Source: Blasia pusilla
Taxonomy: Eukaryota > Marchantiophyta > Marchantiopsida > Blasiales
Direction: 5' to 3'
NCBI GenBank assembly: GCA_050084515.1
Contig: CM114273.1
Span: forward strand, 8,122,001-8,186,000
DNA: 64,000 nt
Under the pieces are notes generated by a model that saw nothing but the letters and a program-made list of their open reading frames with translations, searched no databases and was not told the DNA's origin. Position 1 is the first letter of the stretch. The number at the start of each line of letters is the position of its first letter. Of the stretch, positions 12,132 to 23,192 are shown in pieces. Made by a program: the position numbers and the translations under genes.

Positions 12132-12680
12132 CTATATCCGGAATCGACAACGCTCCACATCGGCTTTCGTCAAGTCCAATCCTCTAAATGAAGCTTTCCC
12201 CAACATCAGGGGTTGCGCTCCTAAATCCAACAAGACGCACTGCGGACTAAAAGCTCTACCTCCAAAACTCACCAACTGGAAGATCTCTCCCCGATTTTCT
12301 AGCAACACAACACCAGGAGAAGCCATGGCACGCTCTATCGCGGGTCTAGCGGGCATCTCCACCATACTAGCAGCCGCAGCCTGCCATGAATATAACGTGG
12401 ATAGCCCGAGCATCCGCTCCAAGGGCAGGTCCATCACTTCCTTTGTAAACACCTCTGAACGTGATGCAGGAACCCCAACTCCATGCTCACATAGCCTAGC
12501 GGCCATCCAGAAAACCTTGGCGGGCTTACCTCCCGACGTCATAACATCGGAAGCAGAAAATAAAGGACGGTGGTACACAATAGTGGCCACCCCCAACAAC
12601 GTGCTCGACATATGCTCCTCCTGAGCATCAACAATAGGAGTCCTCACACTTGCTTCTCCCGTCACCCTCCGTGCTTGCAC
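12132..12680 (-). pseudogene. LTR-retroelement aspartic protease fragment
   Basis: The minus-strand frame contains 'LLDLGAQPLMLGKA' near its C-terminus, which fits the retropepsin active-site pattern (hydrophobic-D-x-G-A-[QS]) followed by the usual helix. It belongs with the gag remnant at 13.3-14.3 kb, which lies upstream in the same orientation. The frame stops just after the active-site region, where AT-rich sequence begins. The rest of pol (reverse transcriptase, RNase H, integrase) is therefore absent and the element is truncated here. The glycine-first variant 'DLGA' differs from the common DTGA/DSGA, so activity would be doubtful even if intact. Confidence 0.6.
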
Positions 12681-13308
12681 ACCAACAACATCATCAATTC
12701 TCCGAGAACTCTAATCAGGACCCATCGATGGGGTCCTCATCGCCTCAAACAATATGAAGGACTGTGGAAGCCTGGTATGTTTCCTAGCTTCCCCTTGTTG
12801 TGGATCCAACTCTACGGCTGCTCCATGCGTAACAACTGCGGCGGCCTCCATTTGGGCAACCCCGCACATCCAACCAGGATCCTCCATATCTCTAGCGCCT
12901 CCACAAGATGTCGATGCTATGGACACGGCATCGGGTAACCTCAACGCCATAGCGGCAATGTGTTGCTGTAGCAATTGTATCAGAGCAACCATCCCAGCCT
13001 CACGCCCGACGTCTCCCTCGACGCGTCTAGGAGATGGGACTCTACCTTCTCCACGGGTAGCTCCACCATCCTGTTGGGAAACTCGAGCACCTTGTCCCCC
13101 AAGGGGACCACTAGGTGCACAACCTCTAGGCCCACCCGGACCCGCTACTCACTTTGGTGCCCTCTTTGGCCCTTAGTTTGGACGTAAGTCAGGGTGTAAA
13201 CTGTAACACCTCACGTGTGTGTGACCATACCTCTGGCAATAATCATACTGATAACCTCTTGGTGCAACACCATCTCCTCCTCCATGCTAAGGCACACATC
13301 CATGACTC

Positions 13309-14330
13309 TAACGATTGCAATCACGCTGATGATGGGCTCCACCGCATGACCAACAAGTAATCGTAGGCGGTTGCTGCTGAGCCGCATATGAAGGCGCATG
13401 TCTTTGTGGCACGGCCTCCCAGTATCCTCCCAGAGCTTGTGGTGCCATAGTCGATCTATCTCGGAGTCCACGTTGCTGCACTGGTGGTGTAGACAATCAT
13501 GACTCCTCTCGTCTAGAACCCATGGTGGCTACACTCTCCTCTGCCATGTTGCGCTCAATGTTCTCGACGGTCCTAAAAACATCTCACAACGTAGGTGAGA
13601 TGTTCATAAGAAGTACCTCCTCCCGCACTCGTGTCCGTAGGGTCCGGTCCAACATCACATACCATGAGTAGATAGCCTGAGCCTCTGTCCCCCCCTCAGT
13701 GATGTTGATCAACCGGCGCAAGCGAGTGTAAGCCTCACGCAAACTCTCACCCGGGTGCCTCTAGAAGTCATGGATGCTCTGCAACTTCTCCGTCCGTACC
13801 CCTTGGTAGCTCGCCCTCAACTCAGCAAAGAACTCAACCATAGGGTTGAACTTGGGACGAACCCAACTAGACGGTGCAACTGCTCCAGTGCGAGTGACCC
13901 CTCCTAAAACATCACTAGCAGAAGAGGAAGTAGACTCTCTTGACTCCTCCTCATCAGGGAATGGCTCCGTCCATGACACATAGTGTGGGTCATAATAGAG
14001 TCGCCATGCCTTAATCTCCTAAGCATGTCTGTGGGAGAACTCATGGTAATCATCCATAGGGGCCCCTCTAAATGCTAGAACATACCATTCCATGCTGTAA
14101 ACGGGTTGAACTCTCTAGAGTTCCTAGCCTGTTGTGAGTCACACAAATTCCTAAACTCTACAATGAAGTCGTGTAGCTCTATAGTGCCTATAGCACCCAA
14201 AAATCTACGTCGTCCTCTACCCCAGTCGTCCATCTCATACGCCCAATTGATAGGACCACTGAATGTGTATGGTGGATCACTAAAACACTCCTCTACATGC
14301 TCACCCCGTCTGAAGAAGATATAGAAGGAG
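13309..14330 (-). pseudogene. LTR-retroelement gag remnant with zinc knuckle
   Basis: The minus strand encodes a capsid-like segment ('SLREAYTRLRRLI', 'VRPKFNPMVEFFAELRASYQ') followed by a retroviral-type zinc knuckle CWSCGGAHHQRDC (C-x2-C-x3-H-x4-C) near 13,310-13,350. The frame is broken: a TAG near 13,758-13,760 and a TGA near 13,500 interrupt otherwise continuous homology, and the N-terminal part at 14.0-14.3 kb is in shifted frames. Both nonsense codons can be explained by C-to-T changes. The orientation and order gag then protease fit one element running right to left. Confidence 0.65.
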
Positions 14331-15849
14331 ATCGAGGTGGTCTCTCACGTGGAGACCCTCGAAACCTCATACCGCTCCGGGTAAACCCTCTAGAGCTACT
14401 CTCAGGTCCACTACCTCGTCTCTCAAAATCCCAAAAGGGTGCCGTGATGGCCCTCGTGCCTCTCTCACACGATCACTCTCAATATCGCGAGTAATCCCTC
14501 AATCACTCAAACTAAACATGCGGCACTCAATCTACACTCTCTCATTGAGAGGTGTGGTGTGCGGCAACAAGCAGCGTGGTGCCACAAATCAACTGATCTA
14601 TCGTCTCATCGACAAACCATCCTCAACTCTAGACATCCCACACCGGTTTATGTCCCCTAAACCTATACATCATTGATGCTCTCAGCATCAACATGAAACT
14701 CAATATCCCAAATAACTTCCCAATACCCGGAAATCCCTCACACGTTCAAGGTAAGAAAACACAATGGGTAACATGACAATATTTTCGATGTCGCTGCTCG
14801 GCAACTGCAAATCTCGACCCCAACTCTATCGTGAAGATAGCTCCTCCAATCAGCAAGTCTTACTCCTCTCATACTGACGCTGCTCAAACCTCCTGGATGT
14901 GTGGTGGAAGTCCACATGGGCTATGGGCATCACGACACGGTATTCGATTGTGATCGAGCGGCTATCAATCACAACATAGCAGCATGAAATGAAAAACTCA
15001 AACACCATAACCCGAGGTCACGTGCCATCACTGGTTGATGACAAAATTATGATGACGGTGGCGGCCAAAACAAAGTACGTGATGGCGGCCCAAGTATGAG
15101 AATCAACGGTCATCGTGGAAGATCCTCCACTCCGTAATGGCCGCAATGGCAACCAAGGGTGGACAACAACCAAACGTGGCTCTAAGAGGCAGTTGAGGAT
15201 CGACGGCGGACGGCGACCGTGGACCGTCAGTGGTGATGGTTGACCATTGACGATGATAGTTGACCATTGATAAAGGACTGTTGATAGTGACTATGACAGC
15301 AACGGTTGCCGCCGGTATGGCGGCTCGTTTAGGGTTTGAACAATTTAACCCTAAAAATCGCCTAGCAATGGTAATTTTGCAAGATTGACCATAAATGTTT
15401 GGTCACAACTCCAAATTGCACGTTGTCTATTGTAGAGTGTGCATAGCTTCACGATCTAGGACATCAAGAAATATTTTAAATTGGACATTCCAATAAAAAC
15501 AAATGGGGATTGTCGTAAAGCCCAACGTCTCTTTCTCCTACATAAAATTTTGCAACACTTCCGCGCTGATTTCTCCCAACCAAAATGTAAAACCTGTGAA
15601 AACACAAATCAACAAGCTATTTGATGCTCCCAAGAGCATCAACATGGGGAAATTTTCCCCCTTTATTAATCCCTATTAAAAATTGGGCAGCGCTTCCGCA
15701 CGCCACTCTTCCACATGAAAAATCGGCAAAGGAAACCTAAAAAATGAGCGGCCATGGCTCCAGTGAGCACTTCCATGAATTGCTGAATTGGGAATATGAT
15801 CCCCAACTTGCAAAACTAGTGAGAGACTAGCGAGCTTTCTCATGAAGCT
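14331..15849. other. probable upstream leader of the minus-strand gag element
   Basis: There is no gene. About 15,050-15,310 is rich in GGCGGCC and repeated 'GTTGACCATTGA' motifs. The phrase 'GATGCTC...AGCATCAACATG' occurs at 14,678 and 15,620. It probably contains the 5' untranslated region and part of an LTR, but I could not fix LTR ends or a primer-binding site. Confidence 0.35.
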
Positions 15850-16350
15850 CTCTCACTCATCTCATTCTCTCTTTGTAAGTCAAGATCCAATCTCTATTAA
15901 TACCATAGCTATGAAATGTGTGCACTCTCACATGTCTCTATGTCAAATCAAATCCACTCTCCTAATGAGAGGCTTGGGTTACACACACAAGGCAAACAAG
16001 ACCATAGCTCTGCCGCCTCATGCCAAGAGGTTCAACAAAGAGTGAATGAGCTCTCAAGCTCTTTCTCCTTGAGGTATACCCCTTCCCTCTCCCAAGCTCT
16101 CTCCATGGTAACCTATGCTCCCAAGTCACCTCCTTGGCTCTTGACCTAATGAACGAGGTCAAGGGCCACTTACCAAAAATATAAAGTTGACATCTACTCA
16201 AAATAGTTCTTACCCAAAATACTATATTACCTCAATATAGCTCCAAATGAGCCGAAACGATTGGGAAACCTGCTCTCTCAGGTTTCCCGTGGCCTCAACA
16301 GGTCATCATCAACCTCCTGAGCCTGTCCTCCACTACTCGTGAAGGCGCTC
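15850..16350 (-). repeat. dispersed repeat family R1, copy 1 (LTR-like)
   Basis: Read on the minus strand, this segment is collinear with 44,225-44,530 and 47,690-48,160 on the plus strand. Shared blocks include 'GTCAAGAGCCAAGGAGGTGA', 'GAGAGAGCTTGGGAGAGGGA', 'TGAACCTCTTGGCATGAGGC' and 'AACCCAAGCCTCTCATTAG'. It lies upstream of the gag remnant in matching orientation, so it may be that element's LTR. That link is inference. Confidence 0.7.
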
Positions 16351-17777
16351 TGCGGGCGGTTACCTTAATGGCGTTCCCCGACAAGTTAGGACTTAGAATT
16401 CCTAAAAAATTTGAGACTTTGGGAACAAAATAAACCACTCCAAGCCCCCAATCTCACTAATCTATCCTAAAAGACGTGACATATCCTTAGCTCTCAAATG
16501 GTGGAGGCATGGTGAAGTTCAAATCCTCATCAAGATATGGATTGCAACCAGTGTGTGGCCCTTTGAGAGGGGTGGGAGTAGACATAAATTAATAAACATG
16601 TGTGGAGTACACGTGGACAGTGTAGATGATGAGAGAAAAAAATGACGATTTTCTCTAAGGGCCGTAAATAAAAGTAGCGAATGAGCAAAGGTAAAAATTA
16701 AAACCTTTCAAATGTTAGTAGAAGGAGAAGGAATTTTTGGCTAGGAAATTTTTGGCATGGTTGGTTTTCTTCTTTCAAATCTTTCCCAACCATCAAAAAT
16801 TCACTAACCGTCCAAAAATTCTATAAAATGCACTGGTTAGAACTTCAAGAATTTAGAAATAAACTATGAGAAAAAAATTATCCAAAGAAATACAATCCAT
16901 GTAGAAATGCACCATTCTTTTGACAAAATGAGACTAAAATTGACACCTCCACCTACTTTCTAAATATATAGGATCTAGAAATAATTTTAATAGAACTCAA
17001 ATATGGACTATTATAATACCAAAGAACTATACAATGTCATATTCTTAGGAGACTTCCAAAGGAGATATCCTATTACGTTGTCTCAAAGAAAATTGGACTT
17101 AACACAACTAAACATTTTGGGATGAATTCGTGTATGTAATTATCAAGGCAATCACTTAATAATGAAAGATCATATACCTACAAAGAATCTACATTATTAA
17201 GAAAAAGTACATATGCTACTGTGATAAAAAAATTAAATCGAAGGTCCATGGAGGATCCGTGTGACATACACAAAGGTTCACAAATTTTGGAGTAAGAAAG
17301 TTTAAGAGGCCACTCCTCCTCAGATCTATGAATCCCATCATGTGAGCCTCCACTCTAGATATTTGAAAATTCAATGTAACATATGAATGGGCATGTGAGT
17401 ATGTTTGCGTATCCGCCCCTACTATGTTAGCATGTCTTGAATATAAGAGGGTCCAAAGCCTCCCGTGTGGCTCATCCTATCGTTCTTGAAGGAGCACAAT
17501 ATTCCCATAATCGAAAACTTTTATTTTTGTTTGGAATGCTTACCTTCAAGAAGTGCTGAAAATGTGGAATGGCTTTTGCTAAAATCAATGGTTTCTTCTA
17601 AAATCCATGGAAACCATTATGTGGTCGCAAGTAGCGTCTGCACTTGACCTCAAACAAGTGATTTTCTGGAGTGGAGCCCATCCACCTTGCCAAATTTCTA
17701 CTGTATCCACCATATTTAGGATTTGATTATTTTCATTTTATAAACTAATCCCCTCCTTCGTCGATCTCCCTCGTGTT
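16351..17777. other. AT-rich non-coding stretch
   Basis: Low-complexity AT-rich sequence without a supported reading frame. A phrase near 17,396-17,440 (GTGAGTATGTTTGCGTATCC) resembles one near 18,305-18,330, hinting at an old duplication. Confidence 0.4.
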
Positions 17778-17936
17778 TCAAATATAAACAACCTTTGTTG
17801 CATGTAAGCAATAAAAGTTGTCAATTCTGGTTCTATCGCCCGTGATCGATCATATGGGCCTTCCACAATGTTGGGCAATAGATCCAAAACTGATATCTTT
17901 TATTGCTTATGCTCAATAAAGGTTGTTTATATTTGA
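17778..17936. repeat. 159-bp inverted-repeat element (MITE-like)
   Basis: Arms at 17,778-17,817 and 17,897-17,936 match at about 35 of 40 positions in inverted orientation. The outermost TCAAATATAAACAACCTTT is perfect. The arms enclose ~79 bp. Length and structure suit a miniature inverted-repeat transposable element. No clear target-site duplication is seen at the edges. Confidence 0.7.
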
Positions 17937-18436
17937 AGTTGGAGGGGGGTTGGAGGAGGAGATTGGTTTATACAATGCAAATAAATCACATCCTCAACAT
18001 GGTGAATCGTGTAGAAAGTTGCCTAGGTGGATGGAGTAGACTTTGGGTGGTTTCCGGTTTGCGACCGGTTATAGATACCGCTTGTGAGCGTGGAATAGTT
18101 TCCATGGATTTTACCGGAAGTCGTCCTTCATTTCAAAACTTTCAACACTTCTTGATACAAAGGCTAGCATCCCAATGAATACAAAATCGGTGATGGAAAT
18201 ATCATGCTCCGCTCAAGCTAGATATAAAGTGAAATTTTGTGAGTGATTTTGTTCCAAGAGTTTTAAATCCCAATGGCAACTCCCAATGAACTAGTTAGTG
18301 CTTGTGAGGGTGTGCATATACGCCCCCATCCCAGATGTATGCATGCCCCGTGGATGTACGCCCTTCTAAAATATGTGTTGGTTTAGGGTGACCCGTGTCA
18401 TGTTCTCCATCCACTCCTCAAATTATAATATATGCG
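17937..18436. other. non-coding stretch between two inverted repeats
   Basis: No convincing gene. A 91-codon frame (17,903-18,178) overlaps the inverted repeat and lacks any recognisable domain. Confidence 0.4.
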
Positions 18437-18519
18437 TACTTTATATCCTTCATAATAATCCCAACACCTGAATTTAAAAAAAATTCAGGTGTTGGGATTA
18501 TTATGAAGGATATAAAGTA
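18437..18519. repeat. perfect 39-bp inverted repeat with 5-nt A loop
   Basis: Arms 18,437-18,475 and 18,481-18,519 are exact reverse complements, separated by AAAAA. RNA or single-stranded DNA from this site would form a very stable hairpin. Perfect arms mean a recent origin, or conversion, compared with decayed surroundings. Confidence 0.95.
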
Positions 18520-18645
18520 ATTTCATCATAATTCAATTAATCAATTTAATGATTCATTTTCATGAAAATGATTAAAATGAATGAATTCTATAGAAGGCCC
18601 GGCCCGAATTGCTTGATTGGCACGTGAGGCACGAAGGCCATACTT

Positions 18646-18722
18646 TGTCCCGGAATTGCATTCAAGGCGTGTAGGGTAGCGCCTACCTCGAGCTGGATCG
18701 GGCCCAGGATTAAGGTTAGGGT
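18646..18722 (+). repeat. left terminal inverted repeat of the putative MULE
   Basis: It begins TGTCCCGGAATTGCATTC and includes GTAGGGTAGCGCCTACCTCG and GCCCAGG. The reverse complement of 36,990-37,064 matches it at nearly 90% over ~65 bp by eye. Further in, both ends contain GTCGCGACGGACGCC. Outside 18,646 the match fades, although a CACGTG lies ~20 bp out on both sides. Confidence 0.7.
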
Positions 18723-18869
18723 GCCCCTAGACGGGGAGGTCGCGACGGAGGATAGGGAGGTCGCGACGGACGCCGTGCCCGTCTCTCCACGGCGCAAAAC
18801 AGACGGACGCCCCCCATACTGTCCGTTGGAGGGTCGGACAGCATTGATGGGGGGTTGGAGTTCTCCGTC

Positions 18870-19800
18870 TGTGTCGGCTCTCGCTCGGTCCGCTCGGGTG
18901 TCGCTATCGTCTGTTAGGCTCTCGCTCGGGTGTCGCTATCGTCTGTTAGGCTCTCGTTCGTCCGCTCGGGTGTCAATCGGCTCTCCGCTCTCGTTCGCTC
19001 TGCTCTCTTTGCTTGGCTCTCGTTTGCTCTGCTCTCTTTGCTCGGATCTCCACTCTTGTTTGCTCACCTCTACTTGGTTCTCTGCTTGGTTCTCTGCTCT
19101 CTCTGCTCGGCTTCCTTCCGCTCTCTCTGCTTGGCTTCGTTCCGGTCTCTCTGCTCGGCTTTGTTCTGCTCTCTCTGCTCGGCTTCGTTCCGCTCTCTCT
19201 GCTTGGTTTTCTTTGCTCTCTCAGCTCTCTCTGATCTCGTTCGTTCACCTCTGCTTGGCTTCCGCTCTCTTTGCTCTCATTTGCTCAACAAACGTTAGCT
19301 CTCGTTTGTCCGCTCGGGTGTCGCTCAGCTCTCCGCTGTCGTTCGCTCCGCTCTCTCTGATTGGATCTTCGCTCTTCTTCGCTCACCTCTGCTCGGCTTT
19401 CTTCCGCTCTCTCTGCTCTGCTTCGTTCCGCTCTCTCTGCTCGCCGCCGCTCGCTCTCTCTCGCTCGGCCGTTCGCTCTCTCTGCTCGCCGTTCCGTTCG
19501 CTCCGCTTACTTGGCGTTCGCTCTCTCTATTGGGTTTCGTTCCGCTCTCTCTACTCGGCTTCGTTCCGCTCTCTCTATTTGGTTTCGTTCCGCTCTCTCT
19601 GCTCGGCTTCGTTCCGGTCTCTCTACTTGGCTTTGTTCCGCTCTCTCTGCTCGGCTTCGTTCCCCTCTCTCCGCTCTCCTTCGTGCCGCTCTCTCCGCTC
19701 TCTCTGCTCATCTCATGCGCTCTCTCCGGTCCTGTTTGTTCACCTCTACTTGGCTTCCGCTCTCTCTGCTCTTGTTCGCTTGCTCGATTGATTCTCTCTC
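18870..19800. repeat. 24-bp minisatellite in the left subterminal region
   Basis: CT-rich tandem repeats of the type CTCGGCTTCGTTCCGCTCTCTCTG, dozens of degenerate copies. Long frames across it (up to 356 codons, Ser/Leu/Arg-rich) are by-products of a repeat length divisible by three. The right end has only a few GGCTCTCGCG-type units (about 36,855-36,890). Subterminal arrays of this kind are common in MULEs. Confidence 0.9.
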
Positions 19801-19853
19801 CTGCCACTTCGAAGCAAGCAAGTGGCTCCCAAGTTAGAAAGAATGCCACCAAG

Positions 19854-19916
19854 ATGGCGATTTCCACCGGGCTGGCGACAACCATTGGCATCCAGATAGG
19901 ATTGATTCGCGAGCAG
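19854..19916 (+). CDS. possible first coding exon of the MULE plus-strand gene
   Basis: An ATG in a good plant context (CACCAAGATGGCG) opens a 21-codon frame that ends exactly at a GT donor (CAG|GTAAAT). It lies just inside the left subterminal minisatellite, where the first exon of an inward-reading gene would be expected. The peptide starts MAISTGLATT and is not recognisable. Joining to the later exons is inference. Confidence 0.35.
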
Positions 19917-20411
19917 GTAAATGATCCCACCATTCCTTCTTCCATCCATCTGCTAGACTTTCTGATGCTTGCATCCCCATAGCCTGTTCGCTCGAACTTC
20001 TTCTTTCATCAAATTAGGTCTGCTGAGGCTTACAAAGTTTTCTGGTGAATAGGGTTTACTTTTCTTTCACATCAATGTGTGCATCAATCGTTGAGGCTTA
20101 TAATGTTTCTGCTCCTTCGTGAATTCAGGAAACAAGCTGCTAGCAATTCGGACCATCTTGGATTAGGATAAATCATATTTAGCTTGTAGCAGCTCATGCA
20201 CAGGAAGGATGGCCCTTCTTATTGACATGATGCTTCTTGAATTTCTTCTTATTTTGAGGGTTCTCATAAGCTTGTTGAATTCTGCTTGTTTTTGGTATTG
20301 TGTAGGTTTGAAGGTCATTAGTAACATTGGAAGTCCGCCAACGACACTTACGTTTTCAGAGCTAGTAGGGGAGGTAGGTTTAAAGCCACCAAGGACAAAG
20401 ACATTAGGTCC

Positions 20412-21084
20412 ATGTCGGGTCAGTTGATGTTTTTAGATGCCAAGGGGTTCCGGTTGTTGGGAATTCAGGTTAAAAAACCTGAAAACGTGACTGGTCTTCT
20501 ATCAGGGAACCAGGGCGATCTTCAGAAATGGGTCAACCCCATAGTACATAGCAGTTCTAGTTCAGATTTTTTTATACATGATATTGTGTGCAAGCGCTCG
20601 CATCCTCACTCCAGAATGTATTTGGATGATTGGATTGTCTTCGGGTTTCCATTGGAAACTTATAAGTGTCTAGAACAGGCAGCAATACATGCTGGATTTA
20701 ATGTTGCATTCTCACCCAAGGCCCGGTTGGTGGGGAACCATGTATGGTTAGACTCTTACTTCCAGAAGAAGGGACTGAATGAATTTCTACTGGTGGAAAA
20801 CCAGGGAGGTAAGATGAATGTTGTCCGAATTAAGGACATAAAACATTTGATGGGGGCATCCAAACAAAACATGCTTGCCAAGATTTTTTGTACAATCCGG
20901 TTAAAGAGGAGAGTGTCCACCTTTGAGGAGAAGGGACCTGTTCCTTGGGTTATCGGAGTTACTACTAAAAGTATTTACCTTATCGACCAGACTGATGTGG
21001 ACGACAAAGCACATATTGGGAATGAGCACATTTCAGATTTGTCCAAAGTACTGAGTTCCATGGCCCTTCTGAATTTAGCGCGGG
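20412..21084 (+). CDS. unrecognised protein segment of the MULE plus-strand gene (large exon)
   Basis: The longest open frame here runs to 21,215. A likely splice donor at 21,085 (CGGG|GTAATT) would end the exon after about 224 codons. The next exon may follow a TTTGCAG at 21,156. The protein has mixed, globular-looking composition (for example 'RMYLDDWIVFGFPLETYKCL' and 'PVPWVIGVTTKSIYLIDQTD') with no transmembrane stretch. I do not recognise the family. The ATG at 20,412 may be internal, because upstream frames at 20,300-20,400 also look exonic. The absence of internal stops over 224 codons supports coding, unlike the nearby transposase. Confidence 0.45.
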
Positions 21085-21710
21085 GTAATTCTCGGTACCT
21101 TTTTTCCTTATGGAATTATTTGTTTTACGGAGTTTTGCGTGATTACCTTTGCAGTATTTACATGGTACACCTGAATTCCTCACGCATGTATCTTGTTCCA
21201 CATTGGCACGGCTGACCAATTCGAGTCTTTGCCCTCATCTTGTGTGCAAGTAGTGGGGGCTCCTCAAGACCTTGACCAGGTGTCCCATGTTAGGTTTAGG
21301 GTAGAAGTAGGTTTTTTTATGTTTATGGCCTTGACACATTTACATACTTTAGGTTGCTGCGATGTTCATACAGATTTTTAATGTGTGTATATGAAGTAGA
21401 CATTCTATAAACTTTTCAGATATAGTATACCCGGTGCCAAAACAGGAATTCTCCTCAGATGGAATTCGAGGAGATGTATCCTAAAAATTTTGGTAGGAGT
21501 AAGGGGTATGGATGCGACAGGAATTCAGTAGCTACATTAGTTTACATTTTTAGAAGTATGTTTTTAAATTCCAGGTTTGCATTCCAATCGTTGCAGAACA
21601 TGTGAAGCTTTTGGTTGAATGGGTTTAGGGTTACTCTGAGTAGCACATGTATGCTTGTATAGGTTGATGCGTAGGTGTGTGAGTGAGAACTCGTTGTGGA
21701 TACACTCCAG

Positions 21711-22064
21711 GTTGAAGCCCAACCAACAAACATGTTTGTTGCATTTTTGGGCAAGAGTGTAGGTCCTCCAGACAAACCAGCCTTACAAACCTCTCTTTGG
21801 CGGGACCCAGTGGAGTGGGTTCATTATTGCTACTCAAAGGAGCATAAGAAATTTTTGTGCCTATCCTCCAAGTGCATTGAGTACTTTCGTGGGCCAGAAA
21901 CTTTTAACTCACACATTGCATCACATTGGTTGAGGCCAGTGCCTGGAACACCAAGGGCGAGTGGTAAGAAGAAGGTGGAAGCAGACAACGACCGAGATGA
22001 CATGGAGGATGAAGATGATGGTAAGGGTGGTGGAAGTGAACTTTCATATGCAGTTAGTGAGATG
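21711..22064 (+). CDS. exon with C2H2 zinc finger, MULE plus-strand gene
   Basis: The exon is bounded by CACTCCAG| at 21,710 and ATG|GTAGCA at 22,065, phase 0, 118 codons. Roughly residues 50-70 hold CLSSKC-x12-H-x3-H, spaced C-x4-C-x3-F-x5-F-x2-H-x3-H, the canonical single C2H2 finger. A lysine pair and an acidic run (DDMEDEDDG) follow, typical of nuclear proteins. This suggests DNA or protein binding by the accessory gene. A following exon starts at about 22,135 and is cut at 22,176 by the chromovirus. No homolog is known to me. Confidence 0.55.
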
Positions 22065-22176
22065 GTAGCAATGTTTGGTGTATGGGCTTTATGATAGCCT
22101 TCCTTCATTCATTTATGTTCTGCCTTGTGTGTAGGGAACCAGGCTACCCCATCTGCAACCAACTTACGTCTGCGAG

Positions 22177-23178
22177 TGTCGCGACCCTCATGACCAAACA
22201 AGTGCCAAGCGGAACATCGGAACATTAGCGGGCTCACGCTAAGATGGTTTGCACGTTGGAGTTGTCTCAAAGAGGAGACAAGAGACGAGACGCGAGCGAG
22301 AAGTCGCGTTTCAAATGTGATGGTCGCGACTCAGAAACCTGGACCAAACGCGGAATGAGACTTGAAAGAAGTCGAGTCTAGGAAGTGGGTTGCCAAAGGA
22401 AAGATCCGGATTTGGAACGCCACTTGCGTTTGAGAGTTTCCGACTGTATTTATGGCCATAACTTTTAGCGCCAAGATGCGTTTGGAGCAAATAAGGGTGC
22501 GTTGGAAAGCTTATGGAGAGCGGTCCAAACGCACCAAAGATCGCTACAAACGCATAAGCAGCTGCCGAGATACGACCCGAAAACGACTGTAAGTGGAGTC
22601 GGGTTGAGGGCCACAATGAAGGGCCCGAACCTCTTTTCCCAAAGGGGAGGGATTATTGGAGAACCCCAGAAGTACTAGTAAGGGGGAAGGTCTCCGAGAG
22701 TGCTTGGAACCCAAACCCCACTTTGGGCGCCGCGGGGCGGCTCGAGGGCATGGAACGGAACGCGAGTTTGGGCGTTTGGTTGGAAAACCTGCACCAAGTC
22801 CATTGAGGCGATTTTAGACATCCCTCTTGGATTTCACGCCGCGACTCAATTACTTGGGTCTCGGTTCGGAACTCACACGAGGACCGTTGAACAGTTGGGA
22901 TCGCTAGGCGTGCAAGTGCCGTTTCAGATCCCTAGACTAACCAGGAAGTTTGTTCCAAGTCTTGAAGGCCTTGCCATGTTTTGGAAGCTAGGAATTAAGG
23001 AAGGTTGAGCTTGATGAGACGCCGAGTCGAGGACTCGGTGGGTTGGAACGCCGGTTGGCCCAGACCCGACTAACGAGAGTGCGTGTTTGGGTGCAGATCG
23101 GCGATGAGTTTGTGACCTACTGAACGCACGCTTCCGCAACACTAAAGATTGACATTCAACGAGAGTAGGGGCGCGACA
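22177..23178 (+). repeat. 5' LTR of the chromovirus
   Basis: The LTR starts TGTCGCGACCC and ends GGGGCGCGACA, an 11-bp imperfect inverted repeat with the TG...CA ends usual for LTRs. The length is 1002 bp. The right boundary is set by this inverted end and by the primer-binding site that follows. A decayed copy is at 44,553-45,470. Small frames inside are not genes. Confidence 0.82.
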
Positions 23179-23180
23179 AG

Positions 23181-23192
23181 CGCGATCAGAGC
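23181..23192 (+). promoter_or_regulatory. primer-binding site, initiator tRNA-Met type
   Basis: CGCGATCAGAGC lies 2 nt after the LTR end. The last eight bases, ATCAGAGC, match the TGGTATCAGAGC site complementary to the 3' end of initiator methionyl-tRNA that most plant Ty3/gypsy elements use. The first four bases have diverged. Confidence 0.65.

Noticed and set aside
12976-12986. TGTATCAGAGC, resembling an initiator tRNA-Met primer-binding site
   Set aside because: It lies inside the minus-strand gag-protease remnant on the wrong strand, with no LTR end next to it.
18721-19982. Long Ser/Leu/Arg-rich frames (up to 356 codons) on both strands
   Set aside because: They run through a 24-bp minisatellite whose length is a multiple of three, so all frames stay open. 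No domain or splice support.
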